Assembly: GCA_002384815.1 (NCBI GenBank)
Contig: DGBN01000041.1
Span: 1,455 to 15,486, forward strand
Length of the DNA: 14,032 nucleotides
DNA from: Oxalobacteraceae bacterium UBA4003
GTDB lineage: Bacteria > Pseudomonadota > Gammaproteobacteria > Burkholderiales > Burkholderiaceae_D
Direction: 5' to 3'
Shown here: positions 6,393 to 13,609 of the stretch, one piece after another
Numbering within the stretch: the first letter of the stretch is position 1
Layout: each line of letters opens with the position of its first letter
Notes under the pieces: model-generated
Database searches by the model: none
What the model was told of the DNA's origin: nothing
What the model saw: the letters and a program-made list of their open reading frames with translations, nothing else
Position numbers and translations under genes: made by a program

Positions 6393-8702
6393 TTATTTGC
6401 GTCCGCCTTTGGTTGCAGTCGCCATGCCCTTGCGTGCAGGTTTTACAGCCACGATAACGCGCCCGGTCGTGCTGCGCGCAACGGGAGTACGTTGCACTGC
6501 GCCGCCCGGACGGGGTTTGTTCTGGCCAAATTTTTTGGCGAGTTGATTTGGTCCCGGCGTTTCGCGACGACGTTCGGCAATCGCCAGACTGCGATTGCCA
6601 GCATCATGACGTGGCACCAGATGATGCTCGCCACTACCGATCAAATCGCTGCGGCCCATGCGTTGCAATCCTTCTCGCAGGATTTCCCAGTTGTCGGGAT
6701 CGTGGTAACGCAGGAAGGCCTTGTGCAACTTGCGGATCTTGCCGGTGCGAACGGTTTCGACCGCTTCTGAATCTTCCGTCACTTTGCGCAAAGGATTTTT
6801 GCGTGTGTGATACATCGTCGTTGCCAGCGCCATCGGCGTTGGCATGAAGGTTTGCACCTGATCGAGGCGGAAATTATTTTTCTTCAGCCACAGTGCCAGA
6901 TTCAGCATGTCTTCATCGGTGGTGCCAGGATGCGCGGCGATGAAGTAGGGGATCAGATACTGTTCCTTGCCGGCTTCCTTCGAATACTTCTCAAACAGTT
7001 CCTTGAACTTGTCGTAAGCGCCCATGCCCGGCTTCATCATCTTCGACAGCGGGCCTTCTTCCGAATGCTCGGGTGCGATTTTCAGCAAGCCGCCGATGTG
7101 ATGCGTGACCAGTTCCTTGACGTATTCAGGCGAACGCACGGCAAGGTCGTAACGCAGACCTGAGCTGACCAGAATTTTTTTCACGCCGGGAATCGCACGT
7201 GCCTTGCGGTACAGCTGAATCAATTTGCTGTGATCGGTGCCGAGGTTGGAACAGATGCTTGGGTACACGCAGGACAAACGACGGCAGGATTCCTCGATGC
7301 GCTTGTCCTTGCAGGCCAGGCGATACATGTTCGCGGTCGGGCCGCCAAGATCGGAAATCGTGCCGGTAAAACCTTTGGTCTTGTCGCGTATCAGTTCGAT
7401 CTCGCGCAGGATGGATGGCTCGGAACGACTCTGGATGATGCGGCCTTCATGTTCGGTAATCGAACAGAAGGTGCAGCCGCCGAAACAGCCGCGCATGATG
7501 TTGACCGAGAAACGTATCATTTCCCACGCCGGGATGCGCGCCTTGCCGTAGCTTGGATGCGGTGCGCGTGCGTAGTTCATGTCGTATACGCCATCCATTT
7601 CATCCATCGCCAGCGGCAACGGTGGCGGGTTGAGCCAGACATCGCGTTCACCGTGCGCCTGTACCAATGCACGTGCGTTGCCGGGATTGGATTCGAGATG
7701 GAATACGCGTGATGCATGTGCATACAAAACCGGATCGTCCTTGATCACATCGTAAGACGGCAGGCGCACCACGGTTTTGTTGCGGACTTCCTTTTCAGCT
7801 TCGCGACGTTCTTCGCGGCTCATGATCTTGATGACTTTGACGACTGACTCAACCGGTGCTGCAGGAGCTGATGGGGCTGTTGGATCAGCATTGTCGGTTT
7901 TGCAGCCTTCCGTATTTTTCATCTTCATTTCATACGGATCGGGATGCACATCGACTTTGCCCGGCGTATCGACGCGGGTGGAATTGGCTTCTGTCCATTC
8001 CGGGGTCGGCCGCCAGCCGGATGGAACCATGAAGGCGGTGCCGCGCAGATCGCGTATGGATGAAATCGGTTCGCCGGCAGCAACGCGATGCGTCAGATCA
8101 ACCAGCGCACGCTCTGCGTTACCGAAGATCAGGATGTCGGCTTTCGAATCAGGCAGCACAGAGCGGCGCACCTTGTCCGACCAGTAATCGTAATGCGCGA
8201 TACGGCGCAGACTGGCTTCGATACTGCCGATAACGACATTCACGCCGGGATAGGCCTCACGTACACGCTGCGAATACACGGTCAATGCACGATCCGGCCG
8301 CTTGTTGGCTTCGCCATGTGGTGTGTAGGCATCGTCGGAGCGGATCTTGCGATCGGCCGTGTAGCGATTCACCATCGAATCCATATTGCCGGCAGTGATA
8401 CCGAAATACAGATTGGGTTTGCCCAGCGCGCGGAATGGTTCTGCCGACAACCAGTCCGGTTGCGCAATGATGCCGACGCGGAATCCTTGCGATTCGAGTA
8501 AACGTCCAATCAATGCCATGCCAAAACTTGGGTGATCGATGTAGGCATCGCCGGTCACCAGAATCACATCGCAACTATCCCAGCCGAGTTTGTCCATTTC
8601 CTCGCGCGACATCGGCAGGAACGGAACAGGTTTGACCACACCCTTGCTATGCGGTGCACGTCGGACTGGATAGGAAAACAGATTTTTGGGCTGGGCGCTC
8701 AT
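6393..8702 (-). CDS. ygiQ: YgiQ-family radical SAM protein
   Basis: A 769-residue member of the YgiQ (UPF0313) family of radical S-adenosylmethionine proteins, whose substrate is not known to me. Similarity to E. coli YgiQ is strong from FLPMSREEMDKLGWDSCD (near residue 30) onward. The N-terminal half is B12-binding-like (VTGDAYIDHPSFGMALIGR). The radical SAM cluster motif is MRGCFGGCTFC (C406, C410, C413: CxxxCxxC). A further cysteine group sits near 464-484 (CKDKRIEESC...C...C). Between the domains is a low-complexity Ala/Pro/Ser insert followed by a charged helix (about 262-310). The tail (last 70 residues) is basic and disordered. ATG 8702 was chosen; TTG at 8711 in frame would add MHS. 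Neither has a strong ribosome site, so the start is uncertain by a few residues. Confidence 0.93.
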   Translation of the reverse strand: MSAQPKNLFSYPVRRAPHSKGVVKPVPFLPMSREEMDKLGWDSCDVILVTGDAYIDHPSFGMALIGRLLESQGFRVGIIAQPDWLSAEPFRALGKPNLYFGITAGNMDSMVNRYTADRKIRSDDAYTPHGEANKRPDRALTVYSQRVREAYPGVNVVIGSIEASLRRIAHYDYWSDKVRRSVLPDSKADILIFGNAERALVDLTHRVAAGEPISSIRDLRGTAFMVPSGWRPTPEWTEANSTRVDTPGKVDVHPDPYEMKMKNTEGCKTDNADPTAPSAPAAPVESVVKVIKIMSREERREAEKEVRNKTVVRLPSYDVIKDDPVLYAHASRVFHLESNPGNARALVQAHGERDVWLNPPPLPLAMDEMDGVYDMNYARAPHPSYGKARIPAWEMIRFSVNIMRGCFGGCTFCSITEHEGRIIQSRSEPSILREIELIRDKTKGFTGTISDLGGPTANMYRLACKDKRIEESCRRLSCVYPSICSNLGTDHSKLIQLYRKARAIPGVKKILVSSGLRYDLAVRSPEYVKELVTHHIGGLLKIAPEHSEEGPLSKMMKPGMGAYDKFKELFEKYSKEAGKEQYLIPYFIAAHPGTTDEDMLNLALWLKKNNFRLDQVQTFMPTPMALATTMYHTRKNPLRKVTEDSEAVETVRTGKIRKLHKAFLRYHDPDNWEILREGLQRMGRSDLIGSGEHHLVPRHDAGNRSLAIAERRRETPGPNQLAKKFGQNKPRPGGAVQRTPVARSTTGRVIVAVKPARKGMATATKGGRK

Positions 8703-9001
8703 GGAATGCAAAGTGGCAAATGACGGTAAAAGCAGGCGTCATGTCGCGAATGGAGAGGAAGGCGACAGTATGACAGCTTTGACGGCTGCTGACCTTGCTT
8801 CAGTGGTAATTAATCGTTTTTAAACAGACAGTTACGGCTGCAATTAAAAATATTTGCATAATGACAATCACGCCATGTACTGCAAGACTCACCTTTTTTG
8901 ATTTGCAGCCGATACAACTAATAGGATCGCGATAACTTTCTTACTCGATGTTGTCATTGCGATCATTTTTCAACTTTGCTTGATGAGTGAAGGGCATGGC
9001 C
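8703..9001. other. Divergent intergenic region ygiQ / DUF5610-like gene
   Basis: Promoters for both divergent genes must lie here or nearby. On the plus strand there is a sigma-28-like site (8889-8915) and the ribosome site AAGGG (8990-8994). The stretch 8805-8870 is AT-rich. I found no convincing sigma-70 pair for ygiQ on the minus strand, and no gene. Confidence 0.5.
8889..8915 (+). promoter_or_regulatory. Sigma-28 (FliA)-like promoter before the DUF5610-like gene
   Basis: GCCGATAC at 8908-8915 matches the FliA -10 element GCCGATAA at 7 of 8 positions. Exactly 11 bases upstream, TCACCTTT (8889-8896) matches TAAAGTTT at 5 of 8. Transcription would start near 8922, about 80 bases before ATG 9002. 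The match was made by eye against the E. coli consensus. Confidence 0.45.
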
Positions 9002-9643
9002 ATGAGTATCGTAATTTCAAGCACTATACAAAGCGCACCGCGACCCGTCGCTGCTCCTGCAGTTGCACCACGCGAAACCACCCAGCCTGCTGCCGACAAG
9101 GCGGACGACGCGACCGTGATCGATAAGGTGACTTTGGGTGCGCAAGCCACGGACACGGCGACTTATCCCGATCCGCGTAACAGCATTGCGCAGACGCGTA
9201 CGGATATTGCATCCATGCTGGAAGAGTCCAATCGCAAGGTGCAGGAAATTATCAATCTGATCCTGCCCTTGATGCGTCAGCAAGGCCTGGAAATCAGCAA
9301 AATCGTCAGCGGCGAGCAGCAACTGACAACGGATGCTGCCACTATAGAGAAAGCCAAAGCCGCGATTGCCGAAGAGGGCGAATTCGGCGTGCGTCAGGTT
9401 GCAGAACGCATCTTGAATTTTGCGAAAAGCACGATAGGTGACGATCCGTCCAAACTGGCCGCGATACGCGCCGGCGTCGAAAAAGGCTTCAAGGAAGCGA
9501 CGGACATGCTGGGCGGCACCTTGCCCGACATCAGTCAAAAAACCTATGCCGCCATCATGGGTGAATTCGATCGCTGGGACAGCGCAGGCATTCCATCCGG
9601 CGCTGTCAGCCTCGCACCGAAAGAAGAAGCAACCCAGGCTTGA
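9002..9643 (+). CDS. Uncharacterised protein, DUF5610-like, possibly motility-linked
   Basis: A 213-residue soluble protein without signal peptide or membrane segment. Residues 1-55 are Ala/Pro/Thr-rich and probably disordered, ending in DKVTLGAQA. From about 60 the protein is helical: an amphipathic stretch (62-105, MLEESNRKVQEIINLILPLM) and a C-terminal region (128-193) with FGVRQVAERILNFAKS, AGVEKGFKEATDMLGG and DISQKTYAAIMGEFDRW. That C-terminal pattern resembles what I recall of DUF5610, a domain of unknown function; this is from memory and not verified. The start is ATG 9002, with AAGGG 7 bases upstream; GTG 8987 and ATG 8996 are badly placed relative to it. A sigma-28-like promoter lies upstream, suggesting expression with flagellar/chemotaxis genes. 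The pseudouridine synthase gene follows after 136 bases. Function unknown. Confidence 0.85.
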   Translation: MSIVISSTIQSAPRPVAAPAVAPRETTQPAADKADDATVIDKVTLGAQATDTATYPDPRNSIAQTRTDIASMLEESNRKVQEIINLILPLMRQQGLEISKIVSGEQQLTTDAATIEKAKAAIAEEGEFGVRQVAERILNFAKSTIGDDPSKLAAIRAGVEKGFKEATDMLGGTLPDISQKTYAAIMGEFDRWDSAGIPSGAVSLAPKEEATQA

Positions 9644-9691
9644 TCGTCGTCAAGCTGTTGCAGGCTCAGCGTATATGCGGGTGCAGTGATT

Positions 9692-9731
9692 GGCTGCAAG
9701 CTTTGCTGCTGCGCGCAAAAACCTTGCAGTC
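9692..9731 (+). repeat. Nested hairpin in the leader of the pseudouridine synthase gene
   Basis: GGCTGCAAG (9692-9700) pairs with CTTGCAGTC (9723-9731) over 9 bp with one G-U. Inside it TTTGC (9702-9706) pairs with GCAAA (9715-9719). No T run follows, so it is not a standard terminator of the preceding gene. It ends 48 bases before ATG 9780 and could be a structured leader, or chance. Confidence 0.4.
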
Positions 9732-9779
9732 AATCTCGGGCAGGCCGACAATACGCCTCTTTTTCCAGATTGCCTGACC

Positions 9780-10493
9780 ATGACCGATTCCATTCGACTT
9801 GTCAAACGCGTCGCTGACGCGATTCCCTGCTCGCGCCGTGAAGCCGAACAATATATCGAAGGCGGTTGGGTGAGCGTCGAAGGTGTCGTCGTCGAAGAGC
9901 CTGGTTATCGTGTATCGCCGCAGCAAGCGATCGTGTTGTCACCCGACGCAACCCTGGTCGCAGTTGACCCAGTCACGATCCTGTTGCACAAGCCAGCCGG
10001 CCTTGACATGGAGGCTGCCTTGCAAAGCATAGTGCCGGGTAATCTCTATGCAGACGATCGTTCCGGCATTCGCTTCCTGAAAAAACATACCAACGCACTC
10101 AAGGTGACAGACGCCCTGGAAACCTATGCAAGCGGCCTGATTGTTTTTACGCAGGATTGGCACGTCGCACGCAAATTGATCGATGACGCATCTACCGTCG
10201 AGCAGGAATACATTGCCGAAGTCAGTGGCGATTTGATCGAAGGCGGGCTGGCTTTGCTCAATCATGGATTGAGTTTCAACAATCGCCCCCTTCCTCCCAT
10301 CAAAGTCAGCTGGCAAAACGAGACACGCTTGCGCTTTGCATTGAAAGCAGGGAAGCGCGGACAGATTGCACACATGTGTGAAATGGTGGGCCTGACGTTG
10401 CTCAATCTGAAACGCATCCGTATTGCACGCATACCGATGGCGAGCTTGCCGGCCGGACAATGGCGTTACCTGAAGCCTTATGAACGCTTCTAA
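9780..10493 (+). CDS. Divergent S4-domain pseudouridine synthase-like protein (RsuA/RluF family)
   Basis: A 237-residue protein built like RsuA/RluB/RluE/RluF enzymes, which convert specific uridines in ribosomal RNA to pseudouridine. An N-terminal S4 RNA-binding domain (4-52: RLVKRVADAIPCSRREAEQY, then GGWVSVEG) is followed by the catalytic fold starting at LLHKPAGL (68-75). The usual catalytic motif GRLDxxxxGL appears as DALETYASGL (111-120), so the position of the catalytic Asp holds Glu114. The usual NRQIRRMC appears as RGQIAHMC (193-200). The following GLTLLNLKRIRI and LPAGQWRYL are typical of the family. ATG 9780 fits the family N-terminus although no Shine-Dalgarno is visible; TTG 9690 in frame would add 30 unrelated residues. 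Target and activity are uncertain because of the altered motifs. Confidence 0.88.
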   Translation: MTDSIRLVKRVADAIPCSRREAEQYIEGGWVSVEGVVVEEPGYRVSPQQAIVLSPDATLVAVDPVTILLHKPAGLDMEAALQSIVPGNLYADDRSGIRFLKKHTNALKVTDALETYASGLIVFTQDWHVARKLIDDASTVEQEYIAEVSGDLIEGGLALLNHGLSFNNRPLPPIKVSWQNETRLRFALKAGKRGQIAHMCEMVGLTLLNLKRIRIARIPMASLPAGQWRYLKPYERF

Positions 10494-10752
10494 CGCATAG
10501 GTGCAAAGCTGCTCAATCTGATGATTCATCTGCGCATGGATGGATCTTGATTTTCTGTTGCCAGTGTATCCAGCATCTCATTGTTTTATTGATCATCTTT
10601 GGCGAACCGTAAATGTTGCATATAGACGACCTGACGCATAGTCACGGCGAGTCGGCAATAACAATCCGGGCCTGCACGACGAAGTGCCTCCATGTTTTCC
10701 CGTGTTTAAAAAAACTCCCTGCCTATTTTCTGCAATTTATCGCACCTGACCA

Positions 10753-10779
10753 TCAAGCTTGCGTATTAATAGCCGTTAT
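10753..10779 (+). promoter_or_regulatory. Sigma-28 (FliA)-like promoter of the chemoreceptor gene
   Basis: TCAAGCTT (10753-10760) matches TAAAGTTT at 6 of 8 positions. GCCGTTAT (10772-10779) matches GCCGATAA at 6 of 8, at exactly the required 11-base spacing. Chemoreceptor genes are typical FliA targets. The leader would be about 120 nt. Confidence 0.5.
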
Positions 10780-10894
10780 ATGACAAACGTATGACTGGCA
10801 TTGTGCGATGTCGGTTTTATTTTCAGGATGTCAGTTGCGTTATCGACATTTTGGTGAAATAGAAACAATGCTTAAAGCATAAGAAAATAATTTT

Positions 10895-10899
10895 GGAGG
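10895..10899 (+). promoter_or_regulatory. Ribosome binding site fixing the GTG start of the chemoreceptor
   Basis: GGAGG at 10895-10899 lies 7 bases before GTG 10907. The next in-frame ATG, at 10922, has no site, so GTG is the start. Confidence 0.8.
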
Positions 10900-10906
10900 A
10901 AATACC

Positions 10907-12634
10907 GTGCGCATCGCAAATATGAAAATAGGTACTCGACTGGGACTGGGATTCGGTTTGATCCTGCTGTTGGTCGCTGCAATGGGTGCTACTGGGATCA
11001 TGCGTCTGGAAAACATCAACGGTGCCAGTCGGCATCTGGTGGATAATTCGCTGGGGATGCAAAAATCAGCGCAAAACTGGTTGTTGGGAACCAGCGTCAA
11101 CGCGTCGCGTACTTTGGCATTGGTGAAGGCATCGGATCCGGAGTCGCAGGAATTCTTCCAAAAAGCGATTACTGCACAGAGCAAACAGATTACCGAAATT
11201 CAGAAAAGTATTGAAGATCGCATCAGTAGCGACAAGGAAAAAGTACTGTTTGCCGAAGTGGCAAAAAAACGCAGTGCTTACATTGATATCCGCAAGTCGA
11301 TTCTCGGTGTCAAGGCCGATGGCAATGTCATTGAAGCCAGTCAGATGGTCGACACACAAATGGTGCCTGCGCTGGATTCCTACGTTAATAGCGTCAAGGA
11401 TGTGCTCACTTACTATGAAAACGAAGTCACTCTGGCAGACGAATCGATCACCGCCGATTATCTGTCCGGTCGCATGGCGCTGATCATAGGCGCTGTGATC
11501 GCCATCCTGCTGGGCACGCTCATCGCCTGGCGCCTGACGGTCGGCATCACGCGTCCCTTGCATGAAGCCTTGAAGGTGGCCGAATCGGTAGCAGAGGGCG
11601 ATCTGACGGCACGCAGCGATATGGCAGCAACCCAGGATGAAGCAGGGTTGCTGCTCAGCGCCCTGGGACGCATGCAGGCTAACCTCGTACGCACCGTTAC
11701 GCAGATTCGCCTCGGCACCGATACGATTGCAACTGCCTCGAGCGAAATTGCCAGTGGTAACCTGGACCTTTCCTCACGTACCGAACAGCAGGCCAGCTCG
11801 CTGGAAGAAACCGCTTCCTCGATGGAAGAACTGACATCGACCGTGAAGCAGAATGCCGATAACTCGCGTCAGGCAAATCAACTGGCGGTGGCAGCTTCGA
11901 CGGTCGCCGTGAAGGGTGGTACGGTGGTTTCGCAAGTGGTCGATACCATGGGTGCAATCAATAACTCGGCGAAAAAAATTGTCGACATCATCGGCGTCAT
12001 CGACGGCATCGCATTCCAGACCAACATCCTGGCATTGAATGCCGCAGTTGAAGCAGCGCGCGCCGGCGAGCAGGGTCGCGGTTTCGCAGTGGTGGCAACG
12101 GAAGTGCGTAATCTGGCACAACGTTCGGCTGCTGCGGCAAAAGAGATCAAGGCCCTGATCGGTGATTCAGTCGAGAAGGTTGATGCGGGCAGTAAATTGG
12201 TGGCGGAAGCTGGCACCACGATGGATGAAATCGTCGATGGCGTCAAACGTGTCGCCGATATCATGGCCGAGATTACTGCAGCGAGCCAGGAACAAAGCGA
12301 CGGCATCGAGCAAGTCAATCAAGCTGTCAGCCAGATGGATCAGGTTACGCAGCAGAATGCTGCACTGGTGGAAGAAGCCGCCGCTGCCGCCGAATCTCTG
12401 CAGGATCAGGCCAGGAATCTGGCGGAAGCTGTCAGTGTGTTCCGCGTGGGTAGCGGGTATGCGGTAACGGAGTCGGTCGCGCCGCGTACAGTGCAATCGA
12501 CAGCCATGCATAAACCGCTCGCTGCTCCTGTCAGAAAATCTCCGTCATCTTCATCGCAGGCGGTGACTGAGTCGAGGAAAGCTGCAGCACCCAAAGCGGT
12601 TGCAGCGAGCGGCGATGACTGGGAAGAGTTTTAG
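10907..12634 (+). CDS. Methyl-accepting chemotaxis protein (Tar-type, 4HB sensor)
   Basis: A 575-residue inner-membrane chemoreceptor that passes ligand signals to CheA/CheW. TM1 (about 11-31) and TM2 (about 189-210) flank a periplasmic four-helix-bundle sensor (about 32-188) of the 4HB_MCP type; the ligand cannot be read from it. A HAMP domain (about 211-263) and the cytoplasmic signalling domain follow. The conserved hairpin tip is IDGIAFQTNILALNAAVEAA (365-384), then RAGEQGRGFAVVATEVRNLA. Glu/Gln pairs such as QQASSLEETASSMEE (294-308) are candidate methylation sites. A flexible Ala/Ser/Pro linker (about 515-568) ends in DDWEEF, an xWxxF tether of the kind that recruits CheR/CheB. The GTG start is set by GGAGG 7 bases upstream. 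It is probably monocistronic, with a sigma-28-like promoter and a terminator at 12672-12708. Confidence 0.95.
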   Translation: MRIANMKIGTRLGLGFGLILLLVAAMGATGIMRLENINGASRHLVDNSLGMQKSAQNWLLGTSVNASRTLALVKASDPESQEFFQKAITAQSKQITEIQKSIEDRISSDKEKVLFAEVAKKRSAYIDIRKSILGVKADGNVIEASQMVDTQMVPALDSYVNSVKDVLTYYENEVTLADESITADYLSGRMALIIGAVIAILLGTLIAWRLTVGITRPLHEALKVAESVAEGDLTARSDMAATQDEAGLLLSALGRMQANLVRTVTQIRLGTDTIATASSEIASGNLDLSSRTEQQASSLEETASSMEELTSTVKQNADNSRQANQLAVAASTVAVKGGTVVSQVVDTMGAINNSAKKIVDIIGVIDGIAFQTNILALNAAVEAARAGEQGRGFAVVATEVRNLAQRSAAAAKEIKALIGDSVEKVDAGSKLVAEAGTTMDEIVDGVKRVADIMAEITAASQEQSDGIEQVNQAVSQMDQVTQQNAALVEEAAAAAESLQDQARNLAEAVSVFRVGSGYAVTESVAPRTVQSTAMHKPLAAPVRKSPSSSSQAVTESRKAAAPKAVAASGDDWEEF

Positions 12635-12671
12635 AATCAGGGATCCGGCCCGGCCGGGTCATGGATGAAAT

Positions 12672-12708
12672 AAAAAAACCTCGGCGGATTTTTCGCTGAG
12701 GCTTTTTA
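12672..12708. terminator. Bidirectional terminator between the chemoreceptor gene and fghA
   Basis: CCTCGGCG (12679-12686) pairs with CGCTGAGG (12694-12701) over 8 bp with one wobble, loop GATTTTT. Seven A precede the stem (12672-12678), and CTTTTT follows it. It serves the chemoreceptor gene on the plus strand and the converging fghA on the minus strand, where the stem is followed by seven T. Confidence 0.82.
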
Positions 12709-12751
12709 TCTTCAAATGGGGACGCCATTTGACAGAAGCCAGAATGCAAGC

Positions 12752-13594
12752 TTATCGATTCAGAATCGCACTGTGGAAGACGATGTGATCCTGCATGAAA
12801 GTCGAGATGAAATAGTAGTTGTGATCGTAGCCGGAATGACGACGCAGTGTCAGTGGCTGATCTGCCGCCCAGCATGCCGCTTCAAACTGATGTGGTTTCA
12901 ACTGCTCATCCAGGAATTGATCGTCCAGACCCTGATCGATCAGGATGCCTTGCGGAAACGGCGTCTTGCGCGTACGCATCAAGGCGCTGGCATCGTGTTG
13001 CAGCCAGGTTGATTCGTCGGAGCCCAGATAAGCCGAAAACGCTTTTTGTCCCCACGGTACTTCCGTTGGCGCCGTGATGGGTGCAAAAGCGGATACCGAT
13101 TGATAAATATCCGGATACTTCAAGGCCAGCGTCAATGCACCATGCCCACCCATCGAATGGCCGAACACGCCGATGCGATCGGCACGTGCCGGGAAGTTAT
13201 CTATGATGATGTTGTGCAACTCCTGCACGACATACGATTCCATGCGGAAGCAGGCCGACCAAGGCTCCTGCGTGGCATCGATATAAAAACCTGCGCCGTG
13301 GCCAAAGTCCCAGCTGTCACCGGCACCCTTGATGCCGGTGCGACGCGGGCTGGTATCCATGCTCACCAGCATGATGCCGTGTTCGGCTGCGTAGCGTTGC
13401 GCACCGCCCTTGATCATGAAGGTTTCCTCGGTACAGGTCAGGCCGGCCAGATAAAACAATACCGGTACTTTGTGCAGTTTGGCTTGTGGTGGTGCATAGA
13501 CCGAAAACGTCATCGGCAAACTGTTCGCTGTCGATTCGTGTTTGTAAAAACTCTGTACGCCGTTAAAGCATTTATGCTGACTGATCAGTTCCAC
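12752..13594 (-). CDS. fghA: S-formylglutathione hydrolase
   Basis: This serine esterase hydrolyses S-formylglutathione to formate and glutathione, the second step of glutathione-dependent formaldehyde detoxification, in the cytoplasm. The 280-residue product has the usual family length. Visible landmarks are YLAGLTCTEETF (48-59, with the conserved Cys54 near the active site), DTSPRRTGIKGAGDSWDFG (80-98), the nucleophile elbow GHSMGG (145-150, Ser147), the acid region QGLDDQFL (221-228) and GYDHNYYF (255-262, catalytic His258). The start is GTG at 13594, with GGGGAAG just upstream. It follows the dehydrogenase gene by 15 bases, so the two form an operon and act consecutively. The gene is also called frmB/yeiG in other genomes; the E. 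coli paralogues differ in regulation. Confidence 0.95.
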   Translation of the reverse strand: MELISQHKCFNGVQSFYKHESTANSLPMTFSVYAPPQAKLHKVPVLFYLAGLTCTEETFMIKGGAQRYAAEHGIMLVSMDTSPRRTGIKGAGDSWDFGHGAGFYIDATQEPWSACFRMESYVVQELHNIIIDNFPARADRIGVFGHSMGGHGALTLALKYPDIYQSVSAFAPITAPTEVPWGQKAFSAYLGSDESTWLQHDASALMRTRKTPFPQGILIDQGLDDQFLDEQLKPHQFEAACWAADQPLTLRRHSGYDHNYYFISTFMQDHIVFHSAILNR

Positions 13595-13609
13595 TTCTTC
13601 CCCGCAAAT

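Larger units (their letters stand above)
10494..10906. other. Non-coding region upstream of the chemoreceptor gene
   Basis: No gene is supported on either strand. It contains a sigma-28-like promoter (10753-10779) and the ribosome site of the chemoreceptor. I saw no clear terminator after the pseudouridine synthase gene; the stretch 10500-10740 has no structure that I could identify. Confidence 0.5.

Noticed and set aside
9939..10529. 196-residue minus-strand open frame opposite the pseudouridine synthase
   Set aside because: It is antisense to a clear S4/pseudouridine synthase gene, with no recognisable domain or ribosome site.
11066..12121. Several minus-strand open frames inside the chemoreceptor gene
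   Set aside because: They mirror the repetitive Ala/Glu/Gln codons of the chemoreceptor; no independent evidence.
12645..12660. GC-rich palindrome CCCGGCCGGG after the chemoreceptor stop as the terminator
   Set aside because: No T run follows; the hairpin at 12672-12708 is a better terminator.
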